Shown here piece after piece: positions 24,786 through 32,285 of a DNA stretch of 34,295 nt. Below the pieces are notes generated by a model. That model saw nothing but the letters and a program-made list of their open reading frames with translations. It was not told the DNA's origin and did no database searches. The stretch spans positions 1 to 34,295 of the forward strand of contig JAFZIH010000136.1 in the NCBI GenBank assembly GCA_017554455.1, given 5' to 3'. Every line of letters begins with the position of its first letter. The stretch's first letter is position 1. A program made the position numbers and the translations under genes. The stretch comes from Clostridia bacterium. Its GTDB lineage: Bacteria > Bacillota > Clostridia > Christensenellales > CAG-138.

Positions 24786-26051
24786 TTATTCATGCAGCAG
24801 CCGGAACGCCGCGTTCTGTCCGAAACGCACGCCGTACCCGATCCGTGCAAGCCAAAGCAGTAAATCCGCATCCGCGAAGCTGAGTTGCCGGAACAAGCGT
24901 TCGCTGCATGCGCGATAGAAGGTATTCGGCGTCTGTCCGTCGATTGCCGCAAGATCATCCTTCAATTCGTGCGGGAGATCGACACCGGCGGGAGCCGCCG
25001 CCTGCAAAAGACAATCCCGGAACGCCTGTTTTCGGTCATCCGTGAAAGCGGCTTCATCGGAGAGTGGAAGATGGAGCGCTGCCGCCCTTTCCGAAGCGAT
25101 CGCGGACAACCGATTCGATTCATTCCGCGCCAGTCGGAAAAGGGCAGCAGCAAGCGGTTCTCCCCGCAACTCCGTCAGGAAGGAAAAGAGTTTGCTGCGC
25201 GTGCCGGCGTTGTACGACATCAGAACACATTCCGCGATTCCGCCGGGCGTACAGTCCGCAATGTTCATACGGATCACGGCAGATTCACCGCCGGTTTTTG
25301 CCGTTCGAGTATAGTTTTCCGTCTGCTGTCGGATCTCCTCCTCGCCGACGTCGATTCCGACCGCCGAACGAAAATCTGCGATCCCTTTCTTCCAGCCCTC
25401 CAGAGCGGGACCGATAATGCTTTCATCCCATCCGCAGAAACGACTGATATCACTGCACAGGTTTCCGGCGATCGGATACATGCAGGCGCTGCCGAGATAT
25501 GCGGGAATGCCCGATGGCTCCAGAAAAATCACGGATGCCATCGGGCGGAAGAACCGTTCGATCAGGGAACGGATCCCGGATTCGCATTCGCCGTGCGGCA
25601 CGGATGCAAGGACAAAGCCGCCGTCCGCGCCGAGACAGGGCACGACGACCGCAGTTTGCATCGTTTCAGGCAGTCGTGCCGCATACTGTTCAGGTCCGGG
25701 ACTGGGAGGAAACGCGAAAACGGTCGGGAGGGGGATGCCGCTTTGAAGGCAATATGCTGCGTAGGGAGCCAACACGGATTCCGTGAGCGAAAGCGCGTCG
25801 TGCGGCGGCGGAGCGAACAGAATCAGATCCGGCATCAGGCGGCGCAGCATTTCGTCGTTCTGACCGAGGAGCACGGTAAAACCGAGACGCGCGTTCTTTT
25901 CCCGGAGACCTCTCTCGTCGATCGTGGTGGCAATCACCTGTTCGGAAAGCCGTTCAGGCGTTTCCAAAAGCGACGCATAACACGGACGGATGGTTTCCAT
26001 CAGCCGTCCCATGCCGATAATGGCGATGCGCAGTTCTTCGGAAGGTTTCAT
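24786..26051 (-). CDS. NAD(P)-binding-fold protein of unknown function
   Basis: This encodes 421 aa. The N-terminus (LRIAIIGMGRLMETI, residues 7-21) has a beta-alpha-beta start with a G-x-G-x-L loop like that of ProC/F420-type NADP oxidoreductases; further hydrophobic strands (PDLILFAPPPHD) and a Pro/Gly-rich LPTVFAFPPSPGPEQ section follow. The rest is mostly helical and I do not recognise it. The classic third glycine of the dinucleotide loop is replaced by Leu-Met, so cofactor binding is not certain. The gene overlaps oppF by four bases (ATGA) and lies 10 bases before the ATC-hydrolase-family gene, so it is co-transcribed with the transporter. A dehydrogenase/reductase acting on an imported amino compound is possible, not shown. 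Confidence 0.6.
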   Translation of the reverse strand: MKPSEELRIAIIGMGRLMETIRPCYASLLETPERLSEQVIATTIDERGLREKNARLGFTVLLGQNDEMLRRLMPDLILFAPPPHDALSLTESVLAPYAAYCLQSGIPLPTVFAFPPSPGPEQYAARLPETMQTAVVVPCLGADGGFVLASVPHGECESGIRSLIERFFRPMASVIFLEPSGIPAYLGSACMYPIAGNLCSDISRFCGWDESIIGPALEGWKKGIADFRSAVGIDVGEEEIRQQTENYTRTAKTGGESAVIRMNIADCTPGGIAECVLMSYNAGTRSKLFSFLTELRGEPLAAALFRLARNESNRLSAIASERAAALHLPLSDEAAFTDDRKQAFRDCLLQAAAPAGVDLPHELKDDLAAIDGQTPNTFYRACSERLFRQLSFADADLLLWLARIGYGVRFGQNAAFRLLHE

Positions 26052-27019
26052 GAGCCGATCTCTCCGTTTGCGCCGACCGTGCAGCAGGCAACGAAATGCC
26101 CGGGAGAGATCTCCTTCAGTTTCTGAGGCTCTTTACACGCATCGCATACGTAATTGCATCTCGGCGCGAACCGGCATCCGGGTTTGGGATTGATCGGACT
26201 GGAGACTTCTCCGCGGATCACTTCCGGGATGTTGCCGACGCAGCCGACTTCCGGCAGAAAAACGGCGGAAAGCAGCGCTTTTGTATACGGGTGCACGGGG
26301 TTTCGGAAAAGTTCGTCCGAAGGCGCAACTTCCAGGCAGTTTCCCATATACATGACCATGATCTCATCGGAAATGTGCTTCACAACGGACAGGTCATGCG
26401 TGATGAACATATATGCAATCCCAAGCTCGTCCTGAAGATCCATCAGAAGATTGAGGATCTGTGCCTGAATGGACACGTCCAAAGCGGAAACCGGTTCGTC
26501 GCATACAATGAAATCCGGTTCCAGTGCCAGTACTCTGGCAATTCCGATGCGCTGACGTCGTCCGCCGTCCAGTTCGTGCGGGTATGCGTCGATAAAGCGC
26601 TGACTCAGACCTACGGTATCCATGAGCGTACGGACGCGTTTTTCGAGATCTGCCCGGCTCTTGCAGACCTTGTTGATGATCATCGGTTCGGCTATGATTT
26701 GCCGGATGCTCATGCGAGGATTCAGACTGGAGTACGGATCCTGAAAAATGATCTGCATATTGCGCCGATACGGTTTCAGCTTCCTCTCGCTGAGATTGCT
26801 GATATCCTGTCCTTTATAGATGACCTGTCCTTCCGTAACCGGAAGAAGACGCAGAACCGTGCGTCCCAGGGTGGACTTTCCGCATCCGGATTCGCCCACG
26901 ACTCCCAGTGTCTTGCCTTTTTCGATCGTAAAACTCACGTCGTCCACAGCGTGAAGCGCGCCGGCGGGCGTTGTGAAGTATTTCTTTAAATGACGGACTT
27001 CCAGAATTGCATCGCTCAT
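26048..27019 (-). CDS. oppF: Peptide ABC transporter ATP-binding protein (OppF/DppF type)
   Basis: This encodes 323 aa. It is one of two ATPases that power peptide import. Walker A is GESGCGKST (42-50), the Q-loop is IFQDPYSSLNP, Walker B is IVCDEP (171-176), followed by SALDVSIQAQ and the switch histidine in ITHD. The signature motif reads LDGGRRQRIG (from L150), with Asp and Arg where LSGGQ has Ser and Gln. The C-terminal oligopeptide domain carries a Cys cluster (CRFAPRCNYVCDAC). The start at 27019 is chosen because GAGGAG lies 8 bases upstream; the ATG two codons earlier is only 2 bases from it. Confidence 0.92.
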   Translation of the reverse strand: MSDAILEVRHLKKYFTTPAGALHAVDDVSFTIEKGKTLGVVGESGCGKSTLGRTVLRLLPVTEGQVIYKGQDISNLSERKLKPYRRNMQIIFQDPYSSLNPRMSIRQIIAEPMIINKVCKSRADLEKRVRTLMDTVGLSQRFIDAYPHELDGGRRQRIGIARVLALEPDFIVCDEPVSALDVSIQAQILNLLMDLQDELGIAYMFITHDLSVVKHISDEIMVMYMGNCLEVAPSDELFRNPVHPYTKALLSAVFLPEVGCVGNIPEVIRGEVSSPINPKPGCRFAPRCNYVCDACKEPQKLKEISPGHFVACCTVGANGEIGS

Positions 27020-27031
27020 CTTCATATCTCC

Positions 27032-28000
27032 TCAGGCAAATCTATGACATCTGACAAGGTGACCGTTCTGCTCCGTGCATGGAGGGAGCTCGGTTTTGCA
27101 TCGTTCTTCGCAGAAGGGACAGCGCGGCGCGAACTTACAGCCTGCGGGAAGGTCGGTCGGATCGGGCATCATTCCCTCGATCGGTCTGAGCCGCTTTGCA
27201 TTTCCCGAGACGCCGGGCAGTGAATTCATCAATCCGACAGTATAGGGATGATGCCGGTTTCCTGTAAAGATCATGTCGGTCGGCGCCATTTCAATGATCT
27301 CGCCCGCGTACATGACCGCAACGTCGTCACAGGTTCGCGCGATCACGCCGAGGTCGTGGCTGATCATCAGCATGGATGTGTTGATTTTCTTTTTCAGTTC
27401 CATAATCATGGCGAGCACCTGCGCCTGCATGGTAACGTCGAGCGCCGAAGTCGGCTCGTCGGCAATGAGCAGGGCAGGCTCGCATACCAGTGCGATTGCA
27501 ATCACAATTCGCTGCTTCATGCCGCCGGAAAACTGATGCGGGTACTCTTTTTTGCGGGAAGCGGGAATTCCGACCAGCTCGAGGATATCGTTTACGCGCT
27601 TATCGACCTCTTCCCGCTTGAGCGTACCGTCGCTGTGAAACCGGATCGCTTCCGCGATCTGATCATTCACGGTCATGATCGGATTCAATGCGGTCATCGG
27701 ATCCTGGAACACCATGGATATTTTTCTGCCGCGAATTCCGTACATCTCCTTATCGGACAGCGCCAAAAGATTCTGTCCTTCAAACTCGATGGTTCCGCTG
27801 CGGTATTCCGCCGTACGGACGGGAAGCAGCCGGAGGATTCCGAGCGCTGTCGTCGTTTTGCCGGCACCCGTCTCGCCGACGAGTCCGAGCGTTTTTCCTT
27901 TCTCAATGGCAAAGGATACGTTGTTGACGGCGCGGACTTCTCCGGCGGATGTTTTATAAACGATGGACAGGTCGTCCACATTCAAAAGGATTTCGCTCAT
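27032..28000 (-). CDS. oppD: Peptide ABC transporter ATP-binding protein (OppD/DppD type)
   Basis: This encodes 322 aa. It is the partner ATPase of OppF. Walker A is GETGAGKT (42-49), the Q-loop VFQDPMTALNP, the canonical signature FSGGMKQR, Walker B LLIADEP, and the switch ISHD. The C-terminal cysteines (CKFAPRCPFCEERC) are those of the oligo_HPY domain of this family. The ATG follows GGAGG. It lies 9 bases after oppC, in the usual B-C-D-F order. Confidence 0.94.
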   Translation of the reverse strand: MSEILLNVDDLSIVYKTSAGEVRAVNNVSFAIEKGKTLGLVGETGAGKTTTALGILRLLPVRTAEYRSGTIEFEGQNLLALSDKEMYGIRGRKISMVFQDPMTALNPIMTVNDQIAEAIRFHSDGTLKREEVDKRVNDILELVGIPASRKKEYPHQFSGGMKQRIVIAIALVCEPALLIADEPTSALDVTMQAQVLAMIMELKKKINTSMLMISHDLGVIARTCDDVAVMYAGEIIEMAPTDMIFTGNRHHPYTVGLMNSLPGVSGNAKRLRPIEGMMPDPTDLPAGCKFAPRCPFCEERCKTELPPCTEQNGHLVRCHRFA

Positions 28001-28009
28001 AATTGCCTC

Positions 28010-28879
28010 CTAGTCCTTGAGTCGCGGATCCAGTGCATCGCGAAGACCGTCGCCGATGAGGCTGAAGCCCAGCGCTGCAAGAAGAATAAACAGTCCGGGG
28101 AAGATCAGCATGTGCGGCGCCTGCCGCATATAGTTCTTTGCGTCGCCCAAAAGCGCTCCCCATTCGGGATCCGGCGGCTGAATGCCCATTCCGATGAAGG
28201 ACAGACCTGCGGCGCTCAGGATCATGTAGGAGATATTGATGGTCGTACTGATGATGATCGTTCCCATCGCGTTGGGTACGATATAGCGCAGCAGAATACG
28301 GAAGTTCGACGCGCCGTACGCTTTTGCCGCTTCCACATAATCCTCTTCCGCTACGGTCAGAATGACGGATCGCACCAATCGTGCGACGCCCGGCACAAGA
28401 GCGACCGTCAGCGCAAGCATCAGATTCACAAGACTTGCGCCGAGCGCGGATACGATGGCGAGCGCCAGCAGTACGGCAGGAATGCTGATGACGACGTCCA
28501 GGATGCGCATGATGATGTTATCGATCGCGCCGCCGAAGTAACCGGCAACGGATCCGAGCGTTCCGCCGATCAAAAGTGCGACCAGACTCGTTGTGACCCC
28601 GATCACCAGAGAATAGCGCGATCCGTAAATGACTCTTGCAAACAGATCGCGTCCGAGCTGATCCGTTCCGAAAAGGTGTTCCTTGCTCGGAGGCTGCATG
28701 ATCGCGCTGTAATCCTGCTTCAGCACATCCTCGCTCGGTGCGATCAGGTTGGCGAACACGGCGGCAAAAACGACGATGCTGACAGCGACCAATCCGATGA
28801 TTGCGGACTTATTGCGGGTAAACCGATACCAGAAGCCGGCATTTTTCTTGATTGCCCTGGCCTTTTTGTTCATCTTCAT
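28010..28879 (-). CDS. oppC: Peptide ABC transporter permease (OppC/DppC type)
   Basis: This encodes 289 aa. It is an inner membrane subunit of the importer. The cytoplasmic basic N-terminus is followed by a membrane segment near 26-48, the family-typical HLFGTDQLGRDLFARVIYG region, and five more membrane segments. The permease-ATPase coupling loop is EAAKAYGASNFRILLRYIVPN. The start overlaps the oppB stop by four bases; a second ATG two codons in is also possible. Confidence 0.94.
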   Translation of the reverse strand: MKMNKKARAIKKNAGFWYRFTRNKSAIIGLVAVSIVVFAAVFANLIAPSEDVLKQDYSAIMQPPSKEHLFGTDQLGRDLFARVIYGSRYSLVIGVTTSLVALLIGGTLGSVAGYFGGAIDNIIMRILDVVISIPAVLLALAIVSALGASLVNLMLALTVALVPGVARLVRSVILTVAEEDYVEAAKAYGASNFRILLRYIVPNAMGTIIISTTINISYMILSAAGLSFIGMGIQPPDPEWGALLGDAKNYMRQAPHMLIFPGLFILLAALGFSLIGDGLRDALDPRLKD

Positions 28880-29820
28880 ACACCCCGCTTTCTCGCGTAC
28901 TGCGCACGGATGCGCGGATCGATCAGCGCGTAGGCGATGTCAACAAGCAATATGATAAAGTAAAACATCGCCGCAAGGATCAGCGTGCAGGTCATGACGA
29001 CCGGTACGTCCTTCGCAAGGATATGTTTGAGCATATATGTTCCGATTCCGGGCATCCCGAAGATGGTTTCCACAATGATCGCGCCGCCCAGAAGTCCGCC
29101 GAACGAGTTCCCGATGCTGGTGATGACAGGGAGCAATGCATTTTTCAGCGCGTGCCGCCAGATCATGACGCGGTTCGGCGCGCCCTTGGCAAGCGCCGTA
29201 CGCGTATAGTCCTGACGGATCTCTTCCAGCATTTGCGCACGCGTCAGTCGGAACAGCTCCGCCGACGAGCCGAATACAAGCGTTGCCGTCGGTAATATGT
29301 AGCAATCCCATGACGCCACTCCGCTCGGGGGTAAAAGACCGAGCGTGAGCGAGAAGATCAGGATGAGCATCATGCCCACCCAGAATCCCGGAATCGCCGC
29401 GAACAGCATTGCCATTACGGAAAAGAAGGTGTCGAACAGAGAGTATTGCTTTACCGCGGCAAACACACCTAAAGAAACGCCGATGACGGTACTGAAGAAC
29501 ATGGAAAGCGCGGCGATCTGCAATGTGACCGGAAAGTAGGAAAGGGCTTCCTGTAAACACGGCTTCCGGTTCATATAGGAAACACCGAAATCAAAGTGCA
29601 GGACGATATCCTTAATATACAGGAAGAATCGCTCGAAAAAGGGTTTGTCAAAGCCGAGTTCGTGATTCAGTTTTGCGACGGCTTCCGGTGTTGCACGGAT
29701 ACCGAGAATCAGGCTGCCGGGGTCCGCAGGCGTTAACGACATGATTGCAAACACGATAAAAACGACGCCCAACAAAACCGGTATGCTCAGCAGAAGTCGT
29801 TTGCCGATAAATCGTATCAT
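28876..29820 (-). CDS. oppB: Peptide ABC transporter permease (OppB/DppB type)
   Basis: This encodes 314 aa. It is the first gene of the leftward operon. It has an N-terminal membrane segment with the LLLSIPVLLGVVFIVF motif, an external loop with LTPADPG, the TLQIA-type second segment, and the cytoplasmic coupling loop TRTALAKGAPNRVMIWRHALKN. The ATG at 29820 follows AGGAGG at 6 bases; an earlier in-frame start at 29838 would overlap that site. Driven by the promoter at 29893-29921. Confidence 0.94.
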   Translation of the reverse strand: MIRFIGKRLLLSIPVLLGVVFIVFAIMSLTPADPGSLILGIRATPEAVAKLNHELGFDKPFFERFFLYIKDIVLHFDFGVSYMNRKPCLQEALSYFPVTLQIAALSMFFSTVIGVSLGVFAAVKQYSLFDTFFSVMAMLFAAIPGFWVGMMLILIFSLTLGLLPPSGVASWDCYILPTATLVFGSSAELFRLTRAQMLEEIRQDYTRTALAKGAPNRVMIWRHALKNALLPVITSIGNSFGGLLGGAIIVETIFGMPGIGTYMLKHILAKDVPVVMTCTLILAAMFYFIILLVDIAYALIDPRIRAQYARKRGV

Positions 29821-29848
29821 ACAAGCCCTCCTTTTCACGGAAAAAGTA

Positions 29849-29877
29849 TTGACATACGCGTTTTAATGTATTAATAT
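29849..29877 (+). promoter_or_regulatory. Rightward promoter of the binding-protein operon
   Basis: TTGACA (29849-29854) and TAATAT (29872-29877) are 17 bases apart. The -10 lies in an inverted repeat (TGTAT 29867-29871, ATACA 29876-29880). The transcript start would be near 29884, at the edge of the operator-like palindrome. Confidence 0.7.
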
Positions 29878-29881
29878 ACAG

Positions 29882-29915
29882 TATGTACACATATTGTATA
29901 TCTATTGTGTACGAT
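29882..29915. promoter_or_regulatory. Putative operator pair for the GntR regulator
   Basis: Two 12-base palindromes of the form N-x-TGT-xx-AC-x-N are seen: TATGTACACATA (29882-29893, 5+2+5 perfect) and ATTGTGTACGAT (29904-29915, one mismatch), with centres 22 bases (about two helical turns) apart. The wider repeat GTACACA 29885-29891 and TGTGTAC 29906-29912 links them. They overlap the start of the rightward transcript and the -10 and spacer of the leftward promoter. Short palindromes with GT...AC half-sites are usual for FadR-type GntR proteins, one of which is encoded at 31514. Confidence 0.55.
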
Positions 29916-29921
29916 TGTCAA
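29893..29921 (-). promoter_or_regulatory. Leftward promoter of the opp operon
   Basis: On the minus strand TTGACA (29921-29916) and TACAAT (29898-29893) are 17 bases apart. The -35 is inside the perfect palindrome CGATTG-T-CAATCG (29912-29924). This promoter faces and overlaps the rightward promoter region. Confidence 0.7.
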
Positions 29922-29924
29922 TCG
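29912..29924. repeat. Palindrome centred on the opp -35 box
   Basis: CGATTG and CAATCG flank a single T. The repeat covers the leftward -35 box, so a bound protein would block that promoter selectively. Confidence 0.5.
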
Positions 29925-29959
29925 TGTTTGACAAATTTAATGAAATCAGGAGGAAAAAC

Positions 29960-31492
29960 ATGAAAAACAAGCACTTCGCGCGTATTCTGGTCTTGCTTCT
30001 CTCCCTCGCTTTGCTTATGGGTTCCGCCATTGGCTGCGGCTCGGGCAAAGGTTCTGAAGGTGAGGCAAAAGAGTGGCTGAACATTGCAGGTGAAGACATT
30101 GTCACTTTCAATCCCTTCATGGCCGTCAACGGTGCGGACATTATGTTTATGATGCACATCATCGGAGAACCGCTGCTTCTGTGCACGGAAGATTTTCAGT
30201 ATGAACCCCTCCTTGCCGAGAGCTATGATCTCAGCACAGACGGAACCGAGTACACATTCCATCTGCGTTCCGGCGTCACGTTCCATGACGGATCGGCGTT
30301 TGATTCCGAGGACGTAAAGTATTCCATTGAATCTGCAAGCAAAGGCAGCACGGCAGGAGAACTTTCGTACTATATCGAATCGATCGAAACACCGGATCCG
30401 CTGACTGCCGTCGTCAAGCTGAACGCCCCGCTCAGCTCGTTCCTGGTGACGCTGTATACCTTCGTTCCGATGATGCCTTCCGGTATCTTTGAAAGCGATT
30501 ATGATTTCGAAGCGCATCCGATCGGAACCGGTCCCTACGAGTTTGTCAGCTACACCCCCGGCGACACGATGATCCTCAAGGCGTACGACAAATACTATAT
30601 TGAAGGAATCCCCGCAATCCCCAATCTGAAGTACCGCGTCATTATCGATAAGACCACGGCGTTCGTCGCTTTGGAGACCGGCGATCTGGATTATTATGCA
30701 ATTCAGCCGACAGACATCACACTGGCTGAAAAGAACAAGGATCTGAACATTGACAACTATCCCACCTATGCTTCGATCATGGCTTGGATGGACAATTCAG
30801 TCGCACCGTTTGACGACATCAACGTGAGACTTGCTTTGAACTATGCCGTCGATCGCAACGCGCTTGCGCAGGTAAAGGGTGCAAGCGGCTATACCGGCGC
30901 GACCACCTATACGACGCCTTGCTGCTACGGGTTCAACAAAGACATCGCCGGTTATCCGTACAACAAGGACCTTGCAAAGGAATATCTTGCAAAATCTTCC
31001 TATTCTCCGGATCAGATCAGCTTTACGATCACAACCGAAGACACATATACCACGGAAGCGCAATTTTTACAAGAATCTTTTCGTGACATCGGCGTAGAAA
31101 ATGTTATAATAGAGACGTTGGAGCCCGGCACCTTCCAGGCAGGCATCATGACAAAGGAATTCCCGTTCGGCGTCGTGTCCGTCGGCCTGGGTATTTCGGC
31201 AAGCGCGTCTTCTATCATGTTCACAACGGGTGCGCCGATCAACATGATGAATTACAGCAATTCCGCGGTCGATGAAGCATATGCGACCGCCGCGGTTACG
31301 CCGGATGAAGCGGAACGTCTCGCTGCATTCCATACGATTGACGAGAATCTCAATGCAGATGCGCCGTTCCTGCCGCTGCTCTGGACCAACAACGTCGTCT
31401 GCAGCCGCAAGACTGTGGATTTGAGCGGAGCAATGAAATACGCTTCCGTAACGTCGGAGATTCTTCCGCAGTTTGTGAAGGCGGTCAAATAA
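29960..31492 (+). CDS. Peptide-binding lipoprotein of the ABC transporter (SBP family 5)
   Basis: This encodes 510 aa. It is the extracellular solute-binding subunit of the adjacent importer. The N-terminus is a lipoprotein signal: basic MKNKHFARI, a hydrophobic core and a lipobox ending A-I-G-C with the lipidated cysteine at C26, then a Gly/Ser linker. The mature part has the family 5 features DIVTFNPF, EPLLAESYDLSTDGTEYTF, LRSGVTFHDGS and the GTGPYEF segment. The ATG at 29960 follows AGGAGG; a longer frame from 29894 would start at the operators and is rejected. It is transcribed away from the permease genes but shares their control region, so binding protein and channel can be produced in different amounts. 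Confidence 0.93.
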   Translation: MKNKHFARILVLLLSLALLMGSAIGCGSGKGSEGEAKEWLNIAGEDIVTFNPFMAVNGADIMFMMHIIGEPLLLCTEDFQYEPLLAESYDLSTDGTEYTFHLRSGVTFHDGSAFDSEDVKYSIESASKGSTAGELSYYIESIETPDPLTAVVKLNAPLSSFLVTLYTFVPMMPSGIFESDYDFEAHPIGTGPYEFVSYTPGDTMILKAYDKYYIEGIPAIPNLKYRVIIDKTTAFVALETGDLDYYAIQPTDITLAEKNKDLNIDNYPTYASIMAWMDNSVAPFDDINVRLALNYAVDRNALAQVKGASGYTGATTYTTPCCYGFNKDIAGYPYNKDLAKEYLAKSSYSPDQISFTITTEDTYTTEAQFLQESFRDIGVENVIIETLEPGTFQAGIMTKEFPFGVVSVGLGISASASSIMFTTGAPINMMNYSNSAVDEAYATAAVTPDEAERLAAFHTIDENLNADAPFLPLLWTNNVVCSRKTVDLSGAMKYASVTSEILPQFVKAVK

Positions 31493-31513
31493 ACATTACC
31501 GGAGGTCATCCCA

Positions 31514-32185
31514 ATGAAACGCGAACCCACTGCAGCTGATCGGATTTACGAAGCGCTTCGTCAGCGTATCCTTACCTGTGAATACGGTGAGGATATGGCA
31601 TTCAACGAAGTGCAGCTTGCCAACGAATTCGGCGTCAGCCGCACACCGGTGCGCGAAGCGCTTCACAGGCTCGAAGGAAAGAACTTTGTGTCCATCACCA
31701 AGGCAGGAGCTCAGCTCCTGCCGATGGACATTCTGCAGCTTCGGGATTGTTACGAGTGCAAAAACGTACTGTTTATCGGGATCGCGATTCTTGCGTGCGA
31801 TCGCATTACGGACGCACGCTGCAAACAGCTGCGGGAGATGGTTTCCGTCGATCTCAACGGCATGGATGATCATACGTTCATCAACTGGATGGACAAGGTC
31901 TACCGATTCATCTATTCCACGACCCGAAACTCCATGTTTGAGGTCGTAATGGACAGCTCGTTCGATAACCTGTTCCGGTTCATTTCGCATTGCATCGTCA
32001 ACGATTACTGCGATCGGGACAAGATCGGAACAACTCTGGTCTCGTTTGCAGAGGCGATCATTGCCCGCAACAGAAAGGAAGCGATCGTCCGTGCGGCAAA
32101 GCATATCGACGAATCCATGCACATCACGCCGCCGAGCGCAGTTCTGGACGACGGGATCGACGACCTCCTGAGCAAGATCTACTGA
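31514..32185 (+). CDS. GntR-family transcriptional regulator (FadR/FCD type)
   Basis: This encodes 223 aa. The winged HTH is at about 8-70, with the recognition helix in NEFGVSRTPVREALHRLE (38-55). The remaining 150 residues are helical and of the FCD size. In my by-eye alignment two positions that usually carry metal-binding histidines are R131 and F178, while D127 and H197 remain, so the ligand site may lack the usual metal. It lies 21 bases after the binding-protein gene behind GGAGG and probably binds the palindromes at 29882-29924 to control both operons (inference). The effector is unknown; an amino acid or peptide product would fit. Confidence 0.88.
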   Translation: MKREPTAADRIYEALRQRILTCEYGEDMAFNEVQLANEFGVSRTPVREALHRLEGKNFVSITKAGAQLLPMDILQLRDCYECKNVLFIGIAILACDRITDARCKQLREMVSVDLNGMDDHTFINWMDKVYRFIYSTTRNSMFEVVMDSSFDNLFRFISHCIVNDYCDRDKIGTTLVSFAEAIIARNRKEAIVRAAKHIDESMHITPPSAVLDDGIDDLLSKIY

Positions 32186-32285
32186 TTCAACCGTATCACC
32201 TCAAAGACTGACAAAACGGCATCTTTCCGATGGCGTGTCTGTTATTGTTCGCGCAAAATACCGTAATTTCGAAAGGGTATGTAAA

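Noticed and set aside
27248..28933. Plus-strand frame of about 560 codons opposite oppD and oppC
   Set aside because: Antisense shadow of transporter genes; His/Asp/Arg-rich composition without domains.
29928..29933. Second TTGACA as a further rightward promoter
   Set aside because: It is 26 bases from the ATG and its -10 would fall on the ribosome binding site and start codon.
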